From Candidatus Woesearchaeota archaeon (GTDB lineage Archaea; Nanobdellota; Nanobdellia; SCGC-AAA011-G17; JACPNG01), in contig JACPNI010000134.1 in the NCBI GenBank assembly GCA_016185555.1, positions 1 to 5,186 on the forward strand: a stretch of DNA of 5,186 nt, given 5' to 3'. Made by a program: the position numbers and the translations under genes. This document shows, piece by piece, positions 1-4,537 of the stretch. The notes beneath the pieces are model-generated. The model ran no database searches and was not told the origin of the DNA. It worked only from the letters and a program-made list of their open reading frames with translations. The first letter of the stretch is position 1. Each line of letters begins with the position of its first letter.

Positions 1-182
1 AGGAATTTGCAAAAGAAAAAGCATATACTGTAAGATTTAGCTATATTAGTGCACCGGCCTATATGCTAATGATAACTGCACCCGATTATAAAATTGGAGA
101 GAAAATCCTTGAAGAAGTCAGCAGCCTTATAGTAACGGAAATTAAAAAAGCAGGTGGTGAAGGCAGTTTCACAAAAGAATGA
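1..182 (+). CDS. eif2a: Archaeal translation initiation factor aIF2 subunit alpha, C-terminal fragment
   Basis: Reading from base 3, the window opens with 59 codons ending in TGA at 180-182. The peptide matches the C-terminal alpha-beta domain of archaeal/eukaryotic IF2-alpha: the stretch YISAPAYMLMITAPDYK followed by an amphipathic helix and a GGEGSF tail is characteristic. This domain docks the alpha subunit onto the gamma subunit, forming the aIF2 heterotrimer that brings initiator Met-tRNA to the ribosome. The family is usually about 260-275 residues, so roughly three quarters of the gene, with the N-terminal S1 fold and helical domain, lies outside the window. The stop overlaps the start of nop10 as ATGA, which implies translational coupling. 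Linkage to Nop10 and a PAC2-family gene is a recurring archaeal order and supports the call. Confidence 0.93.
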   Translation, partial: EFAKEKAYTVRFSYISAPAYMLMITAPDYKIGEKILEEVSSLIVTEIKKAGGEGSFTKE

Positions 183-343
183 ATAAAATACTGAGATGCA
201 TTAAATGTTTGACGTATACACTCAATAACAAGTGTCCTCAATGTAACTCCGATTGCCATTCAACAAGACCGGCTAAGTTTTCACCTGAGGACAAATATGG
301 GGAATATAGAAGGAAAGCAAGGGGGCTAAATAATGACTTATAA
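179..343 (+). CDS. nop10: H/ACA ribonucleoprotein protein Nop10
   Basis: A 54-residue ORF starts at the ATG overlapping the aIF2-alpha stop by four bases and ends at TAA 341-343. It has the two parts of archaeal Nop10: a zinc ribbon with paired knuckles C7-x2-C10 and C19-x2-C22, and the C-terminal signature PAKFSPEDKYGEYRRKARG (residues 31-49), which forms the linker and helix contacting the Cbf5 catalytic domain. Nop10 is a core subunit of the H/ACA guide RNP, with Cbf5, Gar1 and L7Ae, that pseudouridylates rRNA. Length is normal for the family (about 50-60). Its 3' end overlaps the following PAC2 gene by 11 bases in another frame. No Shine-Dalgarno lies at a normal distance, so translation is probably coupled to aIF2-alpha. 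Confidence 0.94.
   Translation: MNKILRCIKCLTYTLNNKCPQCNSDCHSTRPAKFSPEDKYGEYRRKARGLNNDL
319..325 (+). promoter_or_regulatory. Possible Shine-Dalgarno for the PAC2 gene
   Basis: AAGGGGG-like purine run inside the end of nop10, ending about seven bases before the ATG at 333. It is the best candidate internal ribosome site in the operon. It is not a perfect anti-SD match, and coupling through the overlapping reading frames could be sufficient. Confidence 0.4.
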
Positions 344-1097
344 AATAAAGCAATTGGAAAAGATTAGTTTAAACAAACCAGTTATGATAGAAGGCCTTCC
401 CGGCATAGGTAATGTCGGTAAGATTGCTGTAGATTTTATTATAGATGCCGTTAAAGCAAAAAAATTTATTGAAATATACTCTTATAACTTCCCCCATGCT
501 GTTTTTGTAAATGAAAAAAACATGGTTGAACTGCCGATAATAGAGCTGTATTATAAAAAGCTTAAAGAAAATGATTTAATAATACTTGCAGGGGATATAC
601 AGCCAATTGATGAAGCATCCTGTTATGAATTCTGCGATAAGGTTCTGGATATATTCCAGGAATTGAAAGGAAGCGAGATTATCACAATCGGCGGCATAGG
701 ATTACAACAAATTCCAAAAGAACCAAAGGTATATTGCACTGCAAACAATAAAAAAATTATTGAAAAATACAAATCAAAAAGTTTAAGCAATAATATTTAT
801 GGCGTTGTTGGTCCAATCATCGGTGTTTCCGGATTGCTTGTCGGTCTTGCACAGCTGAGGAATATTCCTGCAATAGCGATACTTGCTGAAACCTTTGGGC
901 ATCCAACCTATCTTGGGATAAGAGGCGCAAGAGGCGTCTTAAAGGTGCTTAATGAAAAGCTTGATATCAGGATAGATTTAAGTAAGCTTGATGAAGAAAT
1001 AACTGAAATTGAAAAGGAAATCAAAACCAAAACAAAAGAATTCTCACAACTGCAGGGTAAAAAGGAAAAGAAAAGCGAGACTAATTATATCGGTTAA
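333..1097 (+). CDS. PAC2-family protein (archaeal proteasome assembly chaperone-like)
   Basis: This 254-residue protein belongs to the archaeal PAC2 family (ATP-grasp-like COG2047 group), whose characterised members PbaA/PbaB act in 20S proteasome assembly or as ATP-independent chaperones; the function of this copy is inferred. Visible family blocks are the glycine-rich EGLPGIGNVG (20-29), TIGGIGLQ (118-125), GPIIGVSGLLVGLA (160-173) and the long signature AETFGHPTYLGIRGARGVL (185-203). A charged helix, probably a short coiled coil (about 217-240), and a lysine-rich tail follow. The start at 333 is supported by the family N-terminus, a GGGGG run about eight bases upstream and the 11-base overlap with nop10. 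The end, NYIG, only resembles the HbYX proteasome-docking motif and does not fit it. The following gene is convergent, so this ends the operon. Confidence 0.9.
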   Translation: MTYKIKQLEKISLNKPVMIEGLPGIGNVGKIAVDFIIDAVKAKKFIEIYSYNFPHAVFVNEKNMVELPIIELYYKKLKENDLIILAGDIQPIDEASCYEFCDKVLDIFQELKGSEIITIGGIGLQQIPKEPKVYCTANNKKIIEKYKSKSLSNNIYGVVGPIIGVSGLLVGLAQLRNIPAIAILAETFGHPTYLGIRGARGVLKVLNEKLDIRIDLSKLDEEITEIEKEIKTKTKEFSQLQGKKEKKSETNYIG

Positions 1098-1100
1098 AGT

Positions 1101-1388
1101 TTAGTTTTTCTTTTTAGATAATTTATTAGCTAACGATTTTAAAAGTTTTAATGCTTTTTTATCCTTCTTTTTAATAAGAAAATAATACAACAATGCCCCA
1201 AATATCGGAGCTATAAAAATAAACAAGATCCAAAGGGCTTTTTCTGTATCAGTTTTAAATGATCGCTTTAAGCAATCTGTGATAACTATGAATAGAAAGA
1301 AAAACAATAGAATTCCTGCTATTAAGGTAAGGATTAATAATACAATAAAAATAATGGTTTCTGTTTCTAAACCAACCATATAACTCAT
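1101..1388 (-). CDS. Small two-helix membrane protein, PLDc_N-like
   Basis: The 95-residue product has a hydrophobic helix at about 11-37, a polar loop with DCLKR (38-42), a second helix at 51-72 and a strongly basic tail (73-95). The layout Asp-x2-Lys/Arg, then KALWILFIFIAPIFGALLYYF, matches the small domain called PLDc_N (phospholipase D-nuclease N-terminal), common as stand-alone bacterial and archaeal membrane proteins of unknown function. There is no HKD catalytic motif, so this is not a phospholipase. Start: the ATG at 1388 gives the longest frame, but a TATA box centred near 1404 lies about 25 bases before the third-codon-downstream ATG at 1377-1379, so a leaderless mRNA beginning at Met4 (92 residues) fits better. 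It is convergent with the PAC2 gene, with three bases between stop codons. Confidence 0.72.
   Translation of the reverse strand: MSYMVGLETETIIFIVLLILTLIAGILLFFFLFIVITDCLKRSFKTDTEKALWILFIFIAPIFGALLYYFLIKKKDKKALKLLKSLANKLSKKKN
1105..1115 (+). terminator. T-rich transcription terminator of the core operon
   Basis: Two T5 runs separated by a C begin eight bases after the PAC2 stop. Archaeal RNA polymerase typically terminates at such T tracts without a hairpin. The tract lies inside the lysine-codon-rich 3' end of the opposing gene. Conversely, the A-rich lysine codons near 1058-1075 give a T-rich tract for transcription of the minus strand. Confidence 0.5.
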
Positions 1389-1400
1389 TAAAACTATATC

Positions 1401-1408
1401 ATTTATAA
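1401..1408 (-). promoter_or_regulatory. TATA box of the small membrane protein gene
   Basis: Reads TTATAAAT on the minus strand, centred about 25-26 bases before the ATG at 1379 and about 17 before the ATG at 1388. The spacing favours Met4 as the first codon of a leaderless transcript. Confidence 0.5.
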
Positions 1409-1412
1409 TTAT

Positions 1413-1500
1413 TTCTAAAAAATGTATTAAAATTCTTTAAGACTTTTTTGTTCTTTAATTTTTAATTTATTATCTCTATTCAACATGATTACCTTAGCTA
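1413..1500 (-). repeat. Direct repeat copy A (EndoQ 3' end and terminator)
   Basis: The repeat covers the pseudogene and may reach past the stop codon into a shared T6 tract: on the minus strand both copies read TAA, four or five variable bases, then ATTTTTTA. The partner copy is at 2418-2564, same orientation, about 1.0 kb away. The RHH/PIN pair lies between the copies. Confidence 0.7.
1427..1500 (-). pseudogene. Remnant of an EndoQ gene 3' end
   Basis: Read on the minus strand, this segment encodes IAKVIMLNRDNKLKI followed directly by KEQKSLKEF and a stop. The intact EndoQ gene at 2434-3666 ends LAQVILLNRENKLKI, a 19-residue segment, KEQKSLKEF, stop. By hand count, 64 of 74 aligned bases match from the stop codon upward, including 28 of 30 over the last ten codons. 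The missing 57 bases correspond exactly to the distance between two copies of TTAATTTT in the intact gene (2462-2469 and 2519-2526), so an in-frame deletion between short repeats is the simplest explanation. The lost part includes the family motif GYDGVYG. Upstream of about 1500 the resemblance stops; the open frame continuing to 1612 has no recognisable content and is not proposed as a gene. Confidence 0.82.
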
Positions 1501-1656
1501 TCATCCCCAACTTAATTTTTAGGGTCCGCAGCATAGAAAAAAGCATATAAAGGTTATTCTTTAAGGGGTTAAGTAAAAATGAGTAAGAGAGATTATAGGG
1601 TAAAAACACCACGCACTAATATCAGGATACTACAAGCGCATCTAAAAATCGCAATG
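1501..1656. other. Intergenic stretch without a supported gene
   Basis: Together with the remnant and the RHH promoter this makes a gene-free interval of about 300 bases (1389-1690). I see no tRNA, hairpin array or recognisable protein relic in any frame. It contains an orphan TATA-like site (1544-1552) followed by a 35-codon plus-strand ORF (1579-1686, starting MSKRDYRVKTPRTNIRILQ) that runs through the RHH promoter and operator. I do not recognise it and consider it probably spurious; a short noncoding RNA from the same site is the alternative. Confidence 0.4.
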
Positions 1657-1664
1657 TTTATATA
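1657..1664 (+). promoter_or_regulatory. TATA box of the RHH antitoxin gene
   Basis: TTTATATA, centred 30 bases before the ATG at 1691, which predicts a transcript start only a few bases before the start codon. Its last two bases overlap the palindrome at 1663-1688. Confidence 0.65.
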
Positions 1665-1688
1665 TTACTTAGTATATATTAAGTAATA
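1663..1688. promoter_or_regulatory. 26-base near-perfect palindrome, likely RHH operator
   Basis: The arms TATTACTTA (1663-1671) and TAAGTAATA (1680-1688) are exact inverted complements. The eight-base centre is also symmetric except for one pair, so 12 of 13 base pairs match. It fills the space between the TATA box and the ATG, where a bound dimer or tetramer would block polymerase. RHH antitoxins commonly bind such symmetric sites in their own promoters, so autorepression is the natural inference. I see no second copy at the PIN promoter. Confidence 0.75.
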
Positions 1689-1690
1689 CA

Positions 1691-1951
1691 ATGGAAACTA
1701 TAACTATTAAGATGGAAGACAGGATGTTAGTAGAGATCGACCAAAAACTTGGGGAACATAGATATAGCACTCGAACAGAATTTATTAGAGATGCAATCAG
1801 AGAAAAGCTTTCTGAGCTTGAAAAAGAGCAAGTATTGAAGCTCCTATCACAACTAAAGGGTGTTTCAAAAAGAAAAACAAGCGATGTGGAGTTGCATGCT
1901 GCACGTGATAAAGCTTTTGATATTATTAAAAATAAGTTCAACATTGAATAA
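1691..1951 (+). CDS. Ribbon-helix-helix (CopG/VapB-type) DNA-binding protein, probable antitoxin
   Basis: The 86-residue protein starts with a typical ribbon-helix-helix fold: beta strand METITIKMED (1-10), helix A (about 11-20), a turn, and helix B around STRTEFIRDAIREKLSELE (26-44). The N-terminal strand pairs in a dimer and inserts into the DNA major groove; S26-T27-R28 and F31-I32 are usual cap and core positions. The charged C-terminal part (45-86), LLSQLKGVSKRKTSDVELHAARDKAFDIIKNKF, is the expected region for wrapping a toxin. The ATG at 1691 is set by the promoter and by the start of the ribbon. It faces a PIN-domain gene and overlaps it tail-to-tail by 14 bases. The palindrome just upstream suggests it represses itself. 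Antitoxin role is inferred from context; a stand-alone regulator is possible. Confidence 0.85.
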   Translation: METITIKMEDRMLVEIDQKLGEHRYSTRTEFIRDAIREKLSELEKEQVLKLLSQLKGVSKRKTSDVELHAARDKAFDIIKNKFNIE

Positions 1952-2360
1952 TATCTTGGGGCCTTTTTGGTTTGGTAATATCTAACAATTTTTTAAAGTG
2001 ACTATCTAAGGTTACTAACACCGCTTTATTATCCCGAGCAATAATGGCGTGCAAAACATCACCTTTTGGAATGTTTCTTTTTAATGATAAGTCTTTTGCT
2101 TTTCTCATTTGTTTTTCTGTCGACTCTATAAATATAAGAATTGGCTTAATTTTCTCAAATAGTTTTTCTATTTCATAAGATTGGTAGCTAATTACACCAA
2201 GTTCCAATATTACAATATCAGAATAAACTACTTTATCATTATTTTCAACGATTTTATCAAGCAACCTATGCACCAAATCCCCTTTTGGCAAATTAGGTTC
2301 ATTCCTATTTTCGAAGAAATCCAGCCAAATTGATGTATCAAAATAATATTTTTTTGTCAT
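1938..2360 (-). CDS. PIN-domain ribonuclease, VapC-family probable toxin
   Basis: The 140-residue protein covers a single PIN domain at usual VapC length. Acidic active-site candidates are D8 in YYFDTSIW, E53 in VILELGV, D101 in IPKGDVLHAIIA and D119 in LVTLDSHF, in the standard order and spacing; together they would bind Mg2+/Mn2+ for RNA cleavage. The hydroxyl residues T9/S10 after D8 and T117 near the last Asp are also typical. It is probably an RNase held inactive by the RHH protein encoded opposite. Most VapBC pairs are co-directional with the antitoxin first; here the genes converge, so the toxin has its own promoter (TATA 2385-2391) and escapes simple operon autoregulation. Target RNA cannot be told from sequence. 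A cellular PIN nuclease unrelated to the RHH gene is the alternative. Confidence 0.87.
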   Translation of the reverse strand: MTKKYYFDTSIWLDFFENRNEPNLPKGDLVHRLLDKIVENNDKVVYSDIVILELGVISYQSYEIEKLFEKIKPILIFIESTEKQMRKAKDLSLKRNIPKGDVLHAIIARDNKAVLVTLDSHFKKLLDITKPKRPQDIIQC

Positions 2361-2380
2361 ATAAAGCGTAGGATATTTCC

Positions 2381-2391
2381 TTATTTTTATA
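2381..2391 (-). promoter_or_regulatory. TATA box of the PIN toxin gene
   Basis: TATAAAAATAA on the minus strand, centred about 26-27 bases before the ATG at 2358-2360, fitting a leaderless transcript. It lies between the EndoQ stop and the PIN start, so the toxin need not depend on read-through from EndoQ. Confidence 0.6.
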
Positions 2392-2416
2392 GTTGTCGAG
2401 CACTCAGCAGAATATA

Positions 2417-2430
2417 GATTTTAAAAAATC
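2417..2430 (-). terminator. Likely terminator of the EndoQ gene
   Basis: Just past the EndoQ stop, the minus strand has GATTTT, two T, AAAATC: six-base inverted arms containing a T6 run. The T tract suits archaeal termination; the symmetry may be incidental in AT-rich DNA. The T6 run after the remnant stop (about 1415-1420) looks like its counterpart. Confidence 0.45.
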
Positions 2431-2564
2431 CAGTTAGAACTCTTTAAGGCTTTTTTGTTCTTTAATTTTATGAGCATTATCTAACTCAACAGAACCATAA
2501 ACACCATCATAGCCGGGATTAATTTTTAATTTATTTTCCCTATTCAATAATATTACTTGAGCTA
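2418..2564 (-). repeat. Direct repeat copy B (intact EndoQ 3' end)
   Basis: Partner of the repeat at 1413-1500. Offsets between copies are 1007 bases below the deletion point and 1064 above it, a difference of exactly 57 bases or 19 codons. The bracketing TTAATTTT repeats are at 2462-2469 and 2519-2526. Confidence 0.72.
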
Positions 2565-3666
2565 ATTTTTCATCAATAACTTTCTTTAAATCTTCCAGAG
2601 AAACATTTAATAAAATATTAAATTCACTACCGAAATTCTTTATTAATAAATTATATACTGCCCAAACTTTTTTTGAACCTAGTTGATTTATACCATAAAC
2701 GGCTGCTATCAATTCTGTTAAAGGAATTAAACTTTTAAATGAAACTGCCTTTTTTGGTTCATAACCTTCTGGTTTCTTTGCTAATTCTTCTATTCTTTCC
2801 AAGACACCTACTGTTAAAGGTGATTTACATTTAGGACATATATTATTTAATTTCATAGCCTCTTTAGGATCAAAAGAAACATTACAATTTCTATGACCGG
2901 TAAAATGATATTTTCCATACCACGGTTCAACCTCAATTGTTTCTTTTAATCCATTACTCGTTCTTATTGCATTAATTATATCTTTATATTTTAAATCACA
3001 ATCAAAAACTGTAGCTTCTCTTCCTAATCTCCAAGGCCAAAAAGCATGTGCATCGCTAAAACTCACTAAATTAATATCTTCATCTAAACGCCAAAGCATT
3101 GGAGGATTTGCAGACATTCCTGTTTCAACTGCATGAATATATTTAGCTTTTTCTTGAAAACAATCTTTAATAGAATCAAATCCTGATTTGCTTCCAAATA
3201 AACCGAAATAGGGAGTAAGACAATGCGCAGGAATTATCTCTATATCTTTACTTATATTATTCATCATATCAACTAGTTCAATACTGGAAAATCCAAAGAT
3301 TGGCCTGCCATCGTAATCAAGCCTTCCTTTTTTACTTAAAGCATCTATAATTTGATCAGAAACTTCACCATTTGGGGAGAAGATTAAATGATGTACTCTT
3401 CTGCCTTTCCCGCCTTGAGTATACATTAAAGATATTTCTGTTTGCCAAAGAAAGGGGTAATTTGTTTTTGTTCTTAAGATTCCATGTTCATCTTCTGTTA
3501 ATTTTTGTTTTATCTCTTGATTCCATTTTGGATGTTGCATATCTCCAGTACCTAAAAGACTAAGACCTTTAACCCTTGCCCATTTTTCAAGATTTTCGAT
3601 ATTTATGTTCTTACTACAAGCCCTTGCGTATCTGGAATGTATTTGTAAGTCCGCTATTATTTGCAT
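2434..3666 (-). CDS. endoQ: Endonuclease Q-type PHP/zinc-ribbon DNA repair nuclease
   Basis: The 410-residue protein matches the PHP-plus-zinc-ribbon family (COG1379/TIGR00375) that includes archaeal endonuclease Q, which nicks DNA 5' of deaminated bases and abasic sites. PHP metal-site motifs appear in order: DLQIHSRY (6-13), LGTGDMQHPKW (38-48), TE (76-77), VHHLI (91-95), PAH (146-148), VETG (180-183) and SDAH (204-207). The first His of the usual HxH is Gln8. A zinc-binding segment follows with C261, C277 and C280, a nearby His (254 or 258) possibly fourth, then IPLTELIAA (314-322) and the C-terminal GYDGVYG (385-391). The end, QKSLKEF, fits an archaeal PCNA-interacting (PIP) motif. Length is close to the family's ~400-425. 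A TATA box 27 bases before the ATG supports this start. Its 3' end is duplicated at 1427-1500. Specificity is inferred. Confidence 0.9.
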   Translation of the reverse strand: MQIIADLQIHSRYARACSKNINIENLEKWARVKGLSLLGTGDMQHPKWNQEIKQKLTEDEHGILRTKTNYPFLWQTEISLMYTQGGKGRRVHHLIFSPNGEVSDQIIDALSKKGRLDYDGRPIFGFSSIELVDMMNNISKDIEIIPAHCLTPYFGLFGSKSGFDSIKDCFQEKAKYIHAVETGMSANPPMLWRLDEDINLVSFSDAHAFWPWRLGREATVFDCDLKYKDIINAIRTSNGLKETIEVEPWYGKYHFTGHRNCNVSFDPKEAMKLNNICPKCKSPLTVGVLERIEELAKKPEGYEPKKAVSFKSLIPLTELIAAVYGINQLGSKKVWAVYNLLIKNFGSEFNILLNVSLEDLKKVIDEKLAQVILLNRENKLKINPGYDGVYGSVELDNAHKIKEQKSLKEF

Positions 3667-3687
3667 GCAAGTTTCTAGAAATCAAAA

Positions 3688-3697
3688 GTATATAAAG
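3688..3697 (-). promoter_or_regulatory. TATA box of the EndoQ gene
   Basis: CTTTATATAC on the minus strand, centred about 27 bases before the ATG at 3664-3666. The distance predicts a leaderless mRNA starting at that ATG and separates EndoQ transcription from the upstream TrmB gene. Confidence 0.65.
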
Positions 3698-3737
3698 ATA
3701 ATTAAAGAATAAAGTCTATTTTAAAGTATTAAATTAA

Positions 3738-4481
3738 CTATGGTTTTGCTATCCTCCATAAATTATTAAAATACAATCTGTAGTTATCAGCAATTTCTTG
3801 TGAATGAATTAGTACAGCAATTGGTTTTTTATCAAAAGCGATCTGAAGCACTCGATCTTGACAAATATCCACATTAGAAGGCAGAGGAAATTTAACGAAC
3901 CTAGCCTCAATTAAATCTGGAATATTCTTCATAAAATGAGATTTCTTAAAATCCTCTAAAGTTATCCCTTTAAATTTAATATTAATCTTTTTAAAATAAA
4001 CAAATAATTTTCTATAGAAATTATCTACCTCTTCTGCATATTCCTTACTATAAACATAAAAAAATAAAACTGGTTCTGATTTTTTTGCATTTGCCAATAA
4101 TACTTCATAAGCAGTTCTTATACCTTTAAACCCGATGAAAATACTAGCTTCTTCTCTTTCAGCAGGTTCCTTAAGTTGCTCTAATCTTGGAATAATTTTA
4201 TTTAGTTTTTCTTTATTCTCCTCTAATTGTGCTTCCTGCTTCTCTAAAAACTCATACAATCTTCTTGGCTCTACAGCTTGAAAATACTTTGTTTTTTCTT
4301 TAATAATAAAACCAACTAGACCTTTGTTAATAAGCCTCTGCAGAACTTCATAGATTTTAGAATAGGAAATACCAGACTTTTTAACTATGGGGCCAACTGT
4401 AGTAGACCCCAATCCAAGCATTGCAAGGTAAACTTTTGCTTCTCCCCCCGTCAATCCAAGCTCTTTAAGTTCTTCTATCAT
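3738..4481 (-). CDS. TrmB-family transcriptional regulator
   Basis: The 247-residue protein has a TrmB-type winged helix at about 1-70: LGLTGGEAKVYLAML opens it, VGPIVKKSGISYSKIYEVLQRLINKGLV (29-56) is the helix-turn-helix, and a wing around KTKYFQAVEP follows. Residues 73-107 are rich in Glu, Lys and Leu and probably form the dimerising coiled coil. The rest (about 112-247), starting IFIGFKGIRTAYEVLLANA and ending NYRLYFNNLWRIAKP, resembles the phospholipase-D-like effector domain seen in short TrmB proteins. Sugar-binding TrmB members are longer, so the ligand here is unknown. It is divergent from the lipoprotein gene; the inverted repeat between them is a candidate binding site, suggesting control of itself and of that gene. 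The start is supported by a TATA box 30 bases upstream and by the family N-terminus. Confidence 0.88.
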   Translation of the reverse strand: MIEELKELGLTGGEAKVYLAMLGLGSTTVGPIVKKSGISYSKIYEVLQRLINKGLVGFIIKEKTKYFQAVEPRRLYEFLEKQEAQLEENKEKLNKIIPRLEQLKEPAEREEASIFIGFKGIRTAYEVLLANAKKSEPVLFFYVYSKEYAEEVDNFYRKLFVYFKKINIKFKGITLEDFKKSHFMKNIPDLIEARFVKFPLPSNVDICQDRVLQIAFDKKPIAVLIHSQEIADNYRLYFNNLWRIAKP

Positions 4482-4506
4482 TATATACCCCTTAAGGAGG
4501 TGATAA

Positions 4507-4514
4507 TATATAAA
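4507..4514 (-). promoter_or_regulatory. TATA box of the TrmB-family gene
   Basis: TTTATATA on the minus strand, centred about 30 bases before the ATG at 4479-4481. The adjoining TFB-recognition region runs into the inverted repeat at 4513-4530. Confidence 0.6.
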
Positions 4515-4530
4515 AGTATGTTACTACTTT
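4513..4530. promoter_or_regulatory. Inverted repeat in the TrmB/lipoprotein divergent promoter
   Basis: AAAGTA (4513-4518) and TACTTT (4525-4530) are exact inverted complements with a six-base spacer. The site lies between the two divergent TATA boxes, overlapping the edge of each, so one bound protein could affect both genes. The adjacent TrmB-type regulator is the obvious candidate ligand-responsive binder. Six-base arms in AT-rich DNA can arise by chance. Confidence 0.5.
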
Positions 4531-4537
4531 AAAAATA
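4528..4537 (+). promoter_or_regulatory. TATA box of the lipoprotein gene
   Basis: TTTAAAAATA on the plus strand, centred about 27 bases before the ATG at 4560, again predicting a leaderless transcript. The sequence just before the ATG has no Shine-Dalgarno, which agrees. Confidence 0.55.

Noticed and set aside
1086..1097. HbYX proteasome-docking motif at the end of the PAC2 protein
   Set aside because: The C-terminus is N-Y-I-G; the tyrosine is third from the end rather than second, so the motif does not fit.
1427..1612. 61-codon minus-strand open frame as a gene
   Set aside because: Only its last 24 codons have content, and these are a deleted copy of the EndoQ C-terminus; the upstream part is unrecognisable, so it is treated as a pseudogene fragment.
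1669..1944. 91-codon minus-strand open frame opposite the RHH gene
   Set aside because: Low-complexity Ser/Leu-rich translation that is the antisense of a clear RHH gene.
1691..2360. A second copy of the RHH operator at the PIN promoter
   Set aside because: No TATTACTTA/TAAGTAATA arm is visible at 2361-2433, so direct repression of the toxin by the RHH protein is not supported.
3372..3563. 63-codon plus-strand open frame within EndoQ
   Set aside because: Antisense shadow of a conserved part of EndoQ with no promoter or recognisable protein.
3685..3728. TrmB sites near the EndoQ promoter
   Set aside because: AAAGTA occurs at 3685-3690 and 3723-3728, but neither has a TACTTT partner; in such AT-rich DNA single half-sites are expected by chance.
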